A stretch of DNA of 64,000 nucleotides from Eustoma russellianum (GCA_036186865.1 AP025053.1:5830355-5894354); one strand, 5' to 3'. Counted from the stretch's first letter, positions 19,001 to 31,587 are shown. Notes: a model not told the origin generated them from the sequence alone. Program-made: numbers and translations.

Positions 19001-22000
19001 GTGTGATCTTAGTTAACAACGTGCCTGCAAACGTGTTATTTGATAGTGGCGCTAGCCACTCTTTCATTTCTAAGCGATTCGCCAAAGGACTCGACTGTCT
19101 ACCCGAATGGCTTGAGAACCCATTTAGGGTACAGGCAGCAGGTGAACAAGTACTGATTTCTCACCATCAGTACAAAGACTGTGATTTGGAAGTAGGTGGG
19201 AAACTCTTCTCAGTGACCTTAGTCCCAATTCCGATGAAGGACTTTGACATAATATTGGGCATGGATTGGTTGACCAAGAATCATGCCAATATCGACTGTA
19301 AACTCAAGAAAGTGACCCTCAAAGACCCTGAGATGAATGACGTCACGGTGCAAGGAAATACCAAGATAACCAAAGCCCCAAAGAAGGTATACATGACGGC
19401 GATTAAGGCCTTTAAGGCTTTACAAAAAGGAGCAGAGGGGTTTATGGTATATGCTCTAGACGCGAAGCAGGAGGTTCCCTCTATGGACCAAATCCCGGTG
19501 ATCAACGAGTTCAAGGATGTGTTTCTAGACGACCTACCGGGAGTACCACCCACGAGAGAAGTGGAGTTCGAGATCAACTTGATCCCTGGAGCCGAGCCTA
19601 TATCTAAGGCACCTTATAGAATGGCTCCGGCTGAACTCAAGGAGTTGAAGGGGCAACTGCAAGAGTTGTTGGACAAGAAATTGATACGTCCCAGCGTATC
19701 ACCTTGGGGAGCCCCAGTTCTATTCGTAAAGAAGAAAGATGGCAGCATGAGGTTATGCATTGACTATCGGGAGTTGAACAAGATCACCATTAAGAATAAA
19801 TATCCTCTGCCAAGGATCGAGGATTTATTTGACCAACTAAAAGGAGCTCGCTGGTTCTCAAAGATCGATCTTCGTCAAGGGTATCACCAGCTGCTTGTGA
19901 AAGCCGGAGACGTACCTAAAACGGCTTTTCGGACCCGATACGGGCATTATGAATTCTTAGTGATGCCTTTTGGACTAACTAATGCCCCAGCAGCTTTCAT
20001 GGATTTGATGAACACTGTATTCCGAGAACAGTTAGACCAATTTGTAGTAGTGTTCATCGATGACATCTTGGTCTATTCCCCCGACGAACAAGCTCATGCT
20101 GAACATCTAAGAGTGGTGTTGCAAATTCTGAGGCAACAAAGGCTCTATGCCAAATTCAGCAAGTGTGAATTTTGGCTGAGAAGTGTAGCCTTCCTTGGTC
20201 ACGTGATTTCTGAAGATGGGATCTCTGTGGATCCTAAGAAGATAGAAGCCATCACTGAATGGCCAAGACCCACAAATGTGACCGAAGTCAGAAGCTTCCT
20301 AGGCTTGGCAGGCTACTATAGGAAGTTTGTTGAGGGATTCTCAACGATAGCAGTACCATTGAGTCGACTTACTCAGAAGAAGACTAAATTTGAATGGACT
20401 GCTGAATGCGAGCAGAGCTTTACTGAGCTCAAGAAGAGATTGACCACAGTCCCGGTGTTGGCACAACCTTCCGGCACCGACGGTTTCGTGATCTATAGTG
20501 ACGCGTCCAAGAAAGGACTAGGTATGTACACCATTACAATTAATGCATTGTATATACTTATGCAAGTCCTAAACTAACCCTCTGTTTATAGGTTGTGTCT
20601 TGATGCAAAACGAACGAGTCATATCGTACGCGTCAAGACAACTGAAACCATACGAGCAGAACTATCCGACGCATGACTTGGAGCTCGCAGCTGTGGTATT
20701 TGCTCTTAAGATCTGGAGACACTATCTATACGGAGAGAAATGTGTTGTGTTCACTGATCATAAGGGCTTAAAGTATCTATTCTCGCAGAAGGAGTTGAAC
20801 ATGAGACAAAGGAGATAGTTGGAGTTACTCAAGGACTATGACTTGACCATCAACTACCATCCGGGTAAAGCCAATAGAGTGGCAGACGCATTGAGTAGGA
20901 AGTCTAGCCACACGAGACAGTCTCCGTTGGAAAGAGAGATCGAAGAGTTTGATCTTGAATTGGTGGATTCAGTGGCAAATGTCCTTACAGCTTTATCTAT
21001 CAGCCCAGACTTGGTAGACCGAATTAAAGAAGCGCAGTATGAGGACCCAGCACTGAAAGGAATCCGCGACAGATTATCCACGGGACAAGTAAAGGATTTC
21101 CAGTTGCGAGGAGATGGAAGTCTATGGTTTCAGAATCGGTTATGCGTACCCAGTAAAGACGAACTTCGAGCCGAATTGCTTCAAGAAGCGCATAACTCAA
21201 GGATGTCTATCCACCCCGGAAGTACTAAGATGTATAAGGACCTCAAAAGAAACTATTGGTGGATAGGGATGAAAAGGTCAATAGCGGCATATGTTGAGAG
21301 ATGTTTGATATGCCAACAAGTCAAAGCGGAACATCAACGACCTGGTGGTTTGATGAAGCCACTAGAGATTTCAGAATGGAAGTGGGAGCACGTGACGATG
21401 GATTTCGTAATGGGACTACCCAAGACCCGCAATGGAAACGAGATGATTTGGGTAATTGTAGACCGATTAACGAAGACGGCTCACTTTATAGCCATGCCAC
21501 ATGGTACTTCGTATGAGAGGTTATCCAATATCTATGTGGATAACATTGTAAGCCTACATGGAGTCCCAGTCAGCATCGTATCGGACCGTGACCCCAAGTT
21601 CACCTCTAAGTTCTGGAGGGCGTTCTAGAAAGCTATGGGTACAGAGTTGAGAATGAGCACGGCATACCACCCGCAAACGGATGGGCAATCCGAGAGGACC
21701 ATCCAAACATTGGAAGACATGCTGAGAGCATGCGCCTTGGACTTCAAAGGGAACTGGGATAGCATGTTGAAATTAATGGAGTTTTCATATAATAACAGCT
21801 ATCACAGTGCAATTGGCATGGCGCCATTCGAAGCGTTATACGGGCGTAAGTGCAGATCCCCGATTTGTTGGGATGAAGTTGGAGAAAGGACAATCACTGC
21901 ACCCGAGTTGGTTGAGCAAACGGTGGAAAAGGTCAAGGTGATAAGAGAGAAACTCAAGGTGGCTCAAGATCGTAGTAAAAGTTGGGCTGACACCAAGAGA

Positions 22001-22438
22001 CGACCGTTGGAGCTTGAGGAAGGCGATAAGGTTTACCTACGAGTTTCACCAACCAAAGGAGTGGCTAGATTTGGAGTGAAGGGCAAGTTGAGCCCTAGAT
22101 ATATTGGTCCTTACGAAGTTCTTGGTAAAGTCGGTGAAAGAGCATACCGACTAGCCTTACCTCCGAGTTTATCCCAAGTCCATAACGTATTCCACGTATC
22201 TCAACTACGGAAATACGTATCGGATCCAAGCCATGTGCTTGAAGCCCAACCCTTAGATGTGAAAGAAGACGTCACTTACGAAAAACATCCAATGAGGATT
22301 GTGGACAGAAAAGATCAAGTCCTACGCCGACGCGTCATTCCGTATGTCAAAGTTCAGTGGAGTAACCATACGGAGCGCGAAGCTACGTGGGAGCTTGAAG
22401 AGCAAATGAAAGAGTTATATCCACACCTCTTCCAATAA
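19001..22438 (+). pseudogene. pol: Tekay pol: protease, RT, RNase H, integrase, chromodomain
   Basis: Protease has the DSG site (VLFDSGASHSFIS, near 19050). RT has RLCIDYRELNKITIKNKYPL, SKIDLRQGYHQL and the catalytic FIDDILVYS (about 20060). RNase H spans about 20480-20900. Integrase has an HHCC zinc finger (HPGSTKMYKDLKRNYWW to CLICQQVK), the two catalytic Asp blocks (MDFVMGLPK, SDRDPKF) and the Glu block (TAYHPQTDGQSERT), then a GPY/F region and a chromodomain at the end. A 70-bp intron-like insertion (20522-20591) interrupts RNase H. TAG codons at 20816-20818 (a family Trp) and 21626-21628 (a family Gln) inactivate this copy. All three parts after the insertion share one frame. Confidence 0.9.
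20522..20591 (+). other. Candidate intron inside RNase H (70 bp)
   Basis: Donor CTAG|GTATGT and acceptor CTGTTTATAG|GTTGTG flank an AT-rich 70-bp insertion. Removal restores GLG-CVLM, the usual RNase H sequence after SDASKK, and brings the downstream frame into register. Unspliced, the frame ends at 20577. Confidence 0.7.
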
Positions 22439-22470
22439 GGTACGTCAGTTTCGAGGACGAAACTTCTTAT

Positions 22471-22483
22471 AAGGGGGGAGGGA
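22471..22483 (+). other. Polypurine tract of the Tekay element
   Basis: AAGGGGGGAGGGA directly precedes the 3' LTR and follows TTTCGAGGACGAAACTTC, the context also seen before the first gypsy LTR at 1260. Confidence 0.9.
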
Positions 22484-24999
22484 TGTTATGCCCCGCACCC
22501 TTCGTAGGGTAATTAAAAGACGAAGAAGAATTTTCGGGAATTAATGACGGTCAACGAGAATTAAGTTAGGCATTAATATGAGGATTAATTAGAAATTAAT
22601 GATGGATTTAATATTAGAAATTAATTATATTTAAATTAGAATTAAATAATTAAGTTATCCTTTAAGATAAATAGATAATAGTATGATTTAGAAACACCAA
22701 ACTTTTCCCTGACCATATATAAACTGACAAAGCGTCAGTTTCTTCACTATTCAGAAACTAACGACGCTTCCTCACAACCCTAGCCGTTTCTTCCAGGAGT
22801 AGAAGAAGACATCCTCCAAGAATTGATCCAGCCTTAGTTCGTTTCCCAATCCGACTTCGAGTAATCAAAGGCAAGTAATCTGTTTATAAGTTCTTACGTT
22901 TTGCGAAAGAAAACTGGCCTATTTTGATATCAAATTGGATCACCATGCAGTAGTTTCTCTATGTGAATCTATGTGTGTTATATGTGTTTTGATTTTGAGA
23001 TTTGGCCACTGTATATTGAAAATCCTTTGTTGTTGTGGTTGATTACGTGAAATCTTGTCAACCCCAATCCCTTGAATCCTCTCTTGTTGATTTCATTGTT
23101 ACGTGGGGTTTGAGGGTGAAAGGTGAGAACTTTGGAATGATAAGGTTGGGATGTTGGAGTTCTAGGCGTGAATCTTTGTTTGGTGTGTGTATAGTGTTCA
23201 ATCTGTAGTTTAAGCATGAGATTATAGCAGGGATCAGGCTTGGATTGATTGGGATGAAGTTTGGGATCAATTGGAGTTATGGTTCTGCAGTTTCTGCAGA
23301 AATCGCAAAGTTTCTGTGCTGAAATGATGGACATAGATCGATCGATGTGAGGGTATGATGTCCTCTGATGGACATAGATCGATCGATGTGAGGGGATGAA
23401 GTCACTTCGATCGATCGATGTAGGAAGGGCTGAGAGATCGATGTCCTCTGATGGACATCGATCGATCGATGTGAGGGGATGAAGTCACTTCGATCGATCG
23501 ATGTAGGAAGGGCTGAGAGATCGATGTCCTCTGATGGACATCGATCGATCGATGTGAGGGTATGAAGTACATAGATCGATCGATGTGAGGGGATGATGTT
23601 CCCCAGTTTTGTGGAAAAATAGAGAAAGAAAAAGGGAAGCTCGGGGAGTCTTTGAGTGACTTTAGAGACTTCTTAAGACCTGATTAAGGGTAGCCTAAGT
23701 CTTGGGAATCTGACCGAGGATGGTGAATCAATAATGGGAGACTTCCATGGGTTCTCAAACCGAGTTCCAACGTGAATGACTTAGGAGGGTTAGGAAATGA
23801 ACGTACACGGTGTCTTAGAGTTCAATGAAGGAAAGATAGGGATACTCGCGTAGGCGGTGAACTTTAGAATCAAAGGTATGTGTTGACGGGCTAGTTGAGG
23901 TCTAAGTGTTGACTAGTAAGCTAGCGTACTCTTGCGTGTTACCTGTACTTGCGCTTGTGAATGTGAATTGCATATGTGATCGAGGAATGTGAATGAACAA
24001 GGAGTCTTGCATCATGGCACGTGCATTTGCATATTGATTTGAAAAGAAAGGTGCTTCGGCACAGATTTGCGAAGGTGACCTGCAATGTAAACCGGGATGG
24101 AAATTTAAGCCGGGGCGCATGGTAGGGCACAAAAGACTGTAACGTAAACCGGGATGGAAATATAAGCCGGGGCGCGTTACAGGGTATAAAGTTGTCTGTA
24201 ATGCTACTCGGGATGGAAATATAAGCCGAGGTGCATTACAGGGTATAAAGTTGTCTGTAACGTAAACCGGGATGGAAATATAAGCCGGGGCGCGTTACAG
24301 GGTATAAAGTTATATGAAGTGACCGGGCATTATGTCATGCATTGCACTGTTTTAAAAGAGAAAGTGTTCATGCATAAATGAATGAGTAGTGTAGTGCATA
24401 TCTTGACATGCATCACGAGAGTCAATGTGTTACGAACGTGTGCGATACTTGATTGCCTATGAATTGTTAAATGTGAGCAATTTGTCGTACTTGCTTTACT
24501 GCGTTATTTAAATTTACATTTGGAAATTTACAAGACATGTGCCCCTCAATTCCCTCAAGTTATCTATTACTCATGTCTTGCCATGTGATGATCCCGTATG
24601 TCTTATAAGCGGGTTACTTGCTAGCGTTTTCGCTAAGGGTACTGCCTTTGATTTTGCAGATGAACCCAGTTATGATATGATTTTCATTGAGGATGACGGC
24701 GAGTGGGCAGAATGGGATGCATAGGACTTATGGAGAGAGTTGATTAGAGAGAGTTCTGTTAATTCTGTTTCCTTATTGCACTGGAGGTTTTAGATGGCTG
24801 CGACCATATACATTTGAGTATTCTCGTTATCTTTGACGTATTGATTTGATGATTTAGATTTATGGAGATATGTTTCCGCATTTGTTTCTCTTACGTCATT
24901 GATGATGTGTATTCGAGAGATGAGACGTCTTGTAGTCTTCTCAGTAAGCTACGACGGGTGAACCGGTTCGGATTCCGTTGTCCGGGTCGGGGCGATACA
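22484..24999 (+). repeat. 3' LTR of the Tekay element (2516 bp)
   Basis: It is nearly identical to the 5' LTR. By eye, differences include the last bases (GCGATACA against GCGCTACA), an extra base near 24800, and C/T or A/G changes near 23100 and 23605. It is followed by TATAT. Confidence 0.95.
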
Positions 25000-25004
25000 T
25001 ATAT

Positions 25005-25319
25005 TGAGTGTGAAATAAACTGATTCGGTAATACCCACTTGCCATAAGTGTGTATTGTCATTCCACATGATTCCCTGGCCGCTGGTGGAGTCACAATGGT
25101 CTCGCTTAAGAACCGACTTTCTTAGACAGAATTATGTGGACGATGTTTTTATCATAACTCAATATCATATATCACGAGTATTTAAACCGCATTGATTGAT
25201 AAACCCGGATAATATTGGTCAACACAATCAACTTAACCCATCGAATTAACTTGGTTGAACTCGGTCAAACCAGGTCAAACAAGATTCAGATCCTTATTGG
25301 GTTAAGTTCCAAAACTTAT
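25005..25319. other. Right flank of the Tekay element
   Basis: No gene is visible. The region has repeated AACTTGGTTGAACTCGGTC-like phrases, similar to phrases at 14880-14950 across the insertion. It may be leader of the minus-strand copia element. Confidence 0.4.
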
Positions 25320-25860
25320 TTTACTTGTATTTATTTATTTATTGACTTGAACAAATATATATAAATAAATAGAACAAATAAATGCATGAATAAACAAATA
25401 ATGTAATAATCGGAAATTAAACTTAATATTTAATTATTATTTTGATTTATTTAAAATAATAATAACAACAAGAATTTATTATTTTTGTTACTACTATTTT
25501 CTTTAATAATATTTAAACAATAACAATAATAATTAAATTGTTATCATTATTATTTACTTTATTTTTCCTTTAAAAAACTTCAAAATAATAATAATAATAA
25601 CTTATTATTATATTTTCTTTAATAATAATAACAATAATAATTGAATTATTATTATTATTTTCTTTAGAAGAAACGTTAAAATAATAACAATGATAATAAT
25701 AATTTATTATTATTACTATTTTTCTTAATAATAATAACAATAATAATTGAATTATTATCATTATTATTATTTTCTTTAAATAGGAAACTTTAAAATAATA
25801 CTTATTATTATTATTTACTTTATCCAAAATAATAATCATAAATAAAATAATAAAAAACTG
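25320..25860. repeat. AT-rich (AAT/ATT)n microsatellite region
   Basis: Long runs of AAT and ATT trinucleotides with degenerate repeats of an approximately 110-bp unit (ATTTTCTTTAATAATAATAACA and variants) occur on both strands. Apparent ORFs here are low-complexity Ile/Tyr/Asn strings and not genes. Confidence 0.85.
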
Positions 25861-26042
25861 AAACTAAAAAGGGGAGGGGCGCGGTTCGGGTCAGAACTCG
25901 CCTGGCCCAATCTTGAACCTTTTTTTATTTAATTTTGTAATTTGGACCAAAACCGAATCCTGAACTGGGTCGAACCTTGATCAAACCGGATCGCCCAGCC
26001 CAACCCGCCAGGAGCCAAAAAAGATCTAGAAAATATGCCATT

Positions 26043-26245
26043 TGATGGAGTCGAACTTGTGACCTCCTGGATGCTGGCAGAGGTGCTGACCACTAGGCCA
26101 GAAGGCGTTTAAGTCAGTAAAATGGGCTACTTTATCTTATATTAAACCAGGAAAAAATGCCAGAAATTTTCGCCACCAGTATCAAAACTAAAGACCTGTC
26201 AGTTCATGTCCTTACCTTTGACCACTAGACCAGCAGCTCCTTCTG
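26043..26245 (-). other. Two tRNA-like segments near a retroelement primer site
   Basis: On the minus strand, segment one (about 26107-26043) has an A-box-like CTGGCCTAGTGGTCAGC and a B-box-like AGTTCGACTCC. Segment two (about 26245-26175) has CTGGTCTAGTGGTCAAA and a weaker B box, AGTTTTGATACT. The A boxes are about 130 bp apart. Neither folds as a complete tRNA. They could be a tRNA-derived SINE pair or part of the copia leader, because the primer site lies 140 bp away. Confidence 0.4.
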
Positions 26246-26380
26246 GTCAGAGAAGGGGGAAGCTTATTTAAATACCAACAAAAACAACACTTTTCCACCA
26301 GAATTTTATTTTGATGGAAAAAACGTTTTTGACCCAAAATATTTTTCCCTTTCAACAGTAACAAAAATGATTCGATTAGA

Positions 26381-26395
26381 CCCGCTCTGGTACCA
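26381..26395 (-). other. Primer binding site of a minus-strand copia element
   Basis: The minus strand reads TGGTACCAGAGCGGG two bases after an LTR end (AAATCCAACA). This is the initiator-Met primer site with one change from TGGTATCAGAGC. Confidence 0.7.
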
Positions 26396-26397
26396 CT

Positions 26398-29300
26398 TGT
26401 TGGATTTAATTTAATAAATCCATGAATAAGACCGTTTAATCAAATCACTAGGTAAAGTAACAAAAGGCGAAATTTTACCTTGCTCCATTTTTTATGTTGA
26501 TCTGTCCATCACGTATGCTCCTGCTGCTGATGAATCTGGCGTGATCCAAGGATTCATGACCTTCCATCAATTGTTGATGCATCCGTTGAACGGATTTAAC
26601 AATTCACTACTTTATCCATTGGAAATGCTAGATAGTGTGGGTTTTATAGAAAAAGGTTGGCACTCCCTCCCTATACCCTCTATAGGCCGGTGGTTTTGAC
26701 TTGATCTGTGAGGAGGTGAAGCCTCCTCCTTTATATGGAGGGAGAATATGGAGAATCCTGATGGGGATAGGATCCAGAGTTGTGTCTGAAATCAAACCCT
26801 CTTCTTTTATGGATGAGAGATTTTTGTAAGACTTGTATAGCACCAATAGAAGGAGGGTTGAATAGTGAGCGTGGAAAATTTGGTTTTTAAAACTTTTTAG
26901 ACCAAATAACTTACTTCTGAAAACAGTTTCTGTTTTCAGATCCTGATTTGAATTAACTAGTTGACTAGGTTGTAGACCTCCAAAAATTGTGAAATTTGGT
27001 GATGATGTGCTCTCAAATATTATGAGAGTCTCACAAATATTTCAGATTAAAACTCAAAGTCTAACCCCTTGAAAAGTTGTTTTTCCTCAGATTGAGTCAA
27101 TATGCCAGAAACTGTTCTTTAAAATGAAAAATTTATTCCTATTAACTGCAACTCTAAATGACCTGAAAATATTATGGTATGACTCTTAAGATGTTTGCTT
27201 TAATGGGATAAATCAATGTTTCAAAATTCTCTTAGTAAGTATGTCAACCACGTTGATGTTCTCAACCTTTGCTGATCTGAGAATCAGAATGCACTAGTCT
27301 CAGAACTGTGAACATTTGACTGACTTATACTTATCCAAATTGGATGAAACTTGTCCCAAATGAAATCTAAGATGTGTAGATATGTTTATGCAAAATTTTG
27401 TAATTTTTGGAAAACTTTTGCTATTTTTCTCGGGAGTATGAAAACGATACAGAAAACTGAAAGTAAAAGTGCTGAAAGTAAATAACACCAAGATTTTTAT
27501 ACTGGTTCGATTAAATCAACCTACTCTAGTCTTCGAAGACACCTTCCTCAGTATTCACTAATCACAAATAACACCTTGACATAAGGGTGACTGGAGTTAA
27601 ACACCAAATCCACCCTTTTACAATCAAACAAACAAAAACAACAACACGACCACCACCACCGAACAAATGAAGGTTTGATCACCTTGATAACCTTGTACAA
27701 GAGATGAATGCATGTGGGTGGTATGAACAAAGCCTATATAACATATGAAATATAAGAATGATAGGCTTGAGACTAAGAGCAAGAGAAAATAATAAGAGAA
27801 GAATAGAATAGTCTTGCTTGATCTTGAAAGAATATGAACTTTGGCTTAGCCTTGCTTGAATCTTCTTGCCCCCTTTCTATAGTTGGTTGGTTGCCCCCTA
27901 GGGTTGTAGTCTTCCTTGAAAATTGTCTTGAATACCCTTGGAAGATTTCTTTGTATAAATGGTGACACACCCTTGCTTACTTGGTGTAATACGATTGGAC
28001 GAATGACTTGTTTTCACCTAGTTGTCACTTCTTGATAGGCTATTGCTTATCCACCTTAGCACTCCATAAAAGAGCTGGAAATTCAATCAAAAAAATCTGA
28101 AACACATGCTTAAAATCAAGGATGTTAATTACCAATTAATCATGATATGATTCCCCCACAATTTTGGAAGAAAATTGGTGTAAGATTCAATGTAAAAATC
28201 GGCCAGCATACATATGCTGAATAATTTTCAGCATGTGTTTTATTTTGAATGGTTTCTTTGTGTGTCTTGCTTCAATGTCAACAATCATGTGTGGCTTATT
28301 CTCCACCAATTAAAGTATCAAACAAGCTCACCTAGGCTCGAAGAAGGCTGAAATGGTGTGTCACACCTCAGCTGCATGTGCTGAAATTATCTTTTGAATA
28401 TTTGTCACATAATGATGCACATTCTTCACACACATGGTAAATTGCTATTAGCCATAAATTGATTTTTCTAGAACACTCTAATATGTCTTGAATGTGTAAA
28501 AAGTGTCTAGATACATGTTACATACACACCAAAATCGTCCCATGTATGTAGAGGTGTAGAAAATCTAATATTCGACTTTTGTTGATTATGCAATTTTTCT
28601 CCGATTAATCTCAAACTTCTTAGACATGTAATATATATATTATGTCACACATAAATACATAAAATAAGATGTATATTCAGCTCCAATGCCCGAGGTTGAA
28701 AATGCCCCCATGTGACAAAAACTTGAATTTGAATTTTCCACAAATTAAGGCTATATTGTGGGCAATTGATGTGTGTAAACATGGTATGACTTTGGGTCTG
28801 AATTTGACATGTGGAGCACAAATTTTGAGTATTTTTAGTGTATATAGGCTGACATCTTTATATGGCAAGTATGTGACATTTCGGTGAAGGTTTGGCAGTC
28901 ACCCAATACGACTATTTTCAGTTTATGACCTCGTGACATGTCGTTATAATTTTGATGGAAATATGACTTGTAATATATGATATAAGACCTGTATATACTC
29001 ATAAATATAAGGTTTATATAGTGGTGTGACGTCGACGTACGTTTGTAATATATATGATGAATCGGTGGAACGTCGGAATATAAGCATATAGTTTGTCGTA
29101 AAAAGAATATGGATATATAATATGTATGTGTATGTGGCGCGTATATAGGTGTGGAAAGGGAACTTTTCATTCTAAATTTGTTGCCAAATAGCTTTCTCCA
29201 AATATGTCTCAAATATGTCTTTATTTAATGAAGTTCATTTCCTTAAGCACTTCACTGATGAACTAGTTTAATTCATTAATTATGGCACCTGAAAATAGTA

Positions 29301-29620
29301 TAAAGACAACAAATGTTTGTCATATGATGTAATCCTTAATGCTTCATGGAATGTTAGTATGACAACAATATATATATAAGCATGTAAAGCATATTTATCA
29401 CATAAGCATGTCAAGTAACAATTTACTCATGCATTTCGTAAACACGTAACATTTAAATCATGCATTTTTAAATCACTCAAATACTGGTTTCTCAACAATT
29501 TTCTCATCTCAAACAGCTGAGGATATACTTGATATTATCAAGTGATCTTTATCCACATTAATATTATTATCTAATATTTAATATTAAATATTATTTAATA
29601 TTTAATATTATGTATCAACA
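26398..29620 (-). mobile_element. Copia LTR split by a nested solo LTR
   Basis: The end near 26398 (TGTTGGATTT on plus, so ...AAATCCAACA on minus) abuts a primer site. A TATA-like ATATAAAGG lies near 26735 on minus. The sequence is interrupted at 26825-29497 by a solo LTR. The outer end is most simply CAACA at 29620 (minus start TGTTGATACA), giving about 545 bp after removing the nested piece. The outer end is less certain than the inner one. The element body would run left and may include the gag remnant at 13489-14275. Confidence 0.5.
26825..29497 (-). mobile_element. Solo LTR of a Sirevirus-like element (2673 bp)
   Basis: On plus it runs from TGTAAGACTTGTA to TTTCTCAACA, so on minus TGTTGAGAAACC to CTTACA. 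Both sides carry ATTTT (26820-26824 and 29498-29502), a 5-bp target duplication. The minus start resembles the LTR start of the second Sirevirus at 61307 (TGTTGAGAAATATG). The minus end region has a GAGGAAGG-type purine/pyrimidine block near 26850 comparable to the other Sirevirus LTR ends. With no internal sequence, it is the product of LTR-LTR recombination. Confidence 0.75.
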
Positions 29621-29623
29621 TTT

Positions 29624-30958
29624 TGTAAGGTCCGAAATACACTTTAGAGGGGGGGTGAATAGAGTGTTTGGCTCTTTTGCGGAATTTTCTTGTTTTTCTC
29701 AACTCAAAAAGATATTCAAAATCAGAGCAAGAATTGGAGATGAGAGACAATGAAAGAGTACACCGGATATAGAGTGGTTCGAATCGTAAATGATTCTACT
29801 CCACTACCACTTTGTTTCCAAAGTGGATTTTCAACAACTACTCTTCTTATTATGAACAATAAGAACAACCACAGCAACACTTACACTAATACTTAAGTGT
29901 AAGCAACAACAACAGCAACTTCTTGCACAACACACTTGTGCAACTACAACAACTACAGCTCTTAGCAAGAACAACTTCTTGCTTCCTCACAACTTCAACA
30001 AAAGTTCTCTCAAGAACTTCTCACAATGGGTTGAAGATATATAGTAAGGTTCACACTTTCTCACAAGTCTAAGCACAAGCTAGAGATCAACTATTTATGG
30101 TTCCTCTTGTGCTTGACTCTCTTTCTCTCAATATACAAACAATGAAGATCAAAGAAAGCTAGACAAGCTTTAAACAAATTTACAAGTATGAGAGAAATGT
30201 ACAACAATGTAAAATGAAGCTAGATGATGTTGAAAGTGTGTATTTGCTTCATCCAAGCCTCCTCTATTTATAGATGAAGTTCACCACGTTTTTGAGGCCT
30301 TCCACCAAGTCTTCATCTTCAAAAATGTCAAGACAATGCCAAAATAGTCTTTAGCCACCCTATGGAGTGATTTGATCCTGGATAGCCACCCTAGAGAATC
30401 TTAGACAAGCTTACAATAGTCAAGGAAGCATGTAACAAGTTGGGTTAAAGTCCACAAGAAGTTTGAAGAAGATTGGAAAGAGAAAACCTTGAAAATCAAC
30501 CTTGGATTTTATTCTAACGTTCAAAAAATTTGAATTCTGCAGCACATCGATCGATCTATGTCACCAGGTTTAGAGACTGAAGTACTCAGTCAGACATCGA
30601 TCGATCGATGTCAGGGGCTGAAGTGACATCGATCGATCGATGTCACCTGGTTTAGAGTTCGAAGTCCTCAGTTCAACATCGATCGATTGAAGTCAGGGTA
30701 TGAAGTGACATCGATCGATCGATGTCCTTGTGGTTGAGGGTTCGATGTTCTCAGACAGACATCGATCGATCGATGTCAGGGGCTGAAGTACATCGATCGA
30801 TCGATGTCCCCTGTTTGAGAGATCGATGTCAACTAGTGACTTCCAATCTCAACCATCTTTGGACATAATATGTTTTGCCTATCTTGCATCGAATATTAAA
30901 CATAATTTTAACTTATACAAAACATCTTTTCATCATCAAAACATTTTACAACTTAACA
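29624..30958 (-). repeat. 3' LTR of the first Sirevirus (1335 bp)
   Basis: A TATA box (CTATAAATAGAGG on minus) lies near 30264. Palindrome clusters at 30541-30830 lie upstream of it in U3. A run of seven G near 29647 matches a run of 13 G in the other LTR. Confidence 0.92.
30541..30830 (-). promoter_or_regulatory. ATCGATCGAT palindrome cluster in Sirevirus U3
   Basis: About seven copies of CATCGATCGATCGATG or near variants are separated by phrases such as TCAGGGGCTGAAGTGA and CACCTGGTTTAGAG. On the element's strand they are about 270 bp or more upstream of the TATA box, so enhancer-like placement is plausible. The cluster is repeated at 39190-39470 in the other LTR. Confidence 0.8.
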
Positions 30959-31460
30959 TTCTCCCCCTTTTTTGATGATTTCAAAACAACAATCCAAAAG
31001 ATGTTTTTCTACAACTCCCCCTTAGTTCATGCTTTCTCATCAATCTACCCAACATGCTCCCCCTCAAATTATGCATCAAGTTTTGTATTTTCACCATTTC
31101 AATATGTAAAGCATATCAATAGACTTTTTGTCATGTTATGCACAATTCAACTTTTTAAGCCAAAATGACAGAAAGTAACCATTCTTAGTTTAGCCATTTG
31201 AATACCTATCATGCTAACATGTCCAACACACGTCGTGTTAATATCTAACTATGCATCCCAACAATCCCATCATGCCAAAACATATCATTAGCAAGCATCC
31301 AAAGCTCTATCAAGTTAAGGTAAAAACAATTCATGAAATCAAAACATGCTAACAATGTCAAGATGATGCAAAAACATGATAATGATGCCGAAGCCAAAGC
31401 ATGCATGAATCCAAAGCATGCATGAATCCAAAGCATGCATGGATCTTCTCCCCCTTTTTG
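30959..31460 (-). other. Polypurine tract and extra polypurine-like copies
   Basis: The tract next to the LTR (30959-30973; AAAAAAAGGGGGAGAA on minus) is followed upstream by further AGGGGGAG-type runs near 31016-31023, 31066-31074 and 31446-31460. Multiple tracts are typical of Sireviruses. Three tandem AAAGCATGCATGAATCC units lie at about 31393-31442. Confidence 0.75.
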
Positions 31461-31587
31461 AAAACATCAAAAAAAATTTACCAATGCGAAAATATAAATG
31501 TCATGAGGAAAATATCAAGTTTTGAGATACAAACTCAAACTTGCAAAAAACTAACATAAAAACGAGGGAATGGGAAAGCATCAAGAA

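Larger units (their letters stand above)
15023..24999 (+). mobile_element. Complete Tekay/Del-type chromovirus (Ty3/gypsy), 9977 bp
   Basis: LTRs span 15023-17537 and 22484-24999, each TGTTATGCCCC to TACA, flanked by TATAT (15018-15022 and 25000-25004). The order is LTR, primer site, gag, protease, RT, RNase H, integrase with chromodomain, polypurine tract, LTR. By eye the LTRs differ at about a dozen positions in 2.5 kb, so insertion was recent. The chromodomain (VKVQWSNHTEREATWELEEQ) places it among chromoviruses, and the pol resembles Tekay/Del. Two nonsense codons in pol and two intron-like insertions are described separately. Confidence 0.95.

Noticed and set aside
25570..25839. 89-codon minus-strand ORF rich in Ile, Tyr and Asn
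   Set aside because: It is a translation of (AAT/ATT)n microsatellite.
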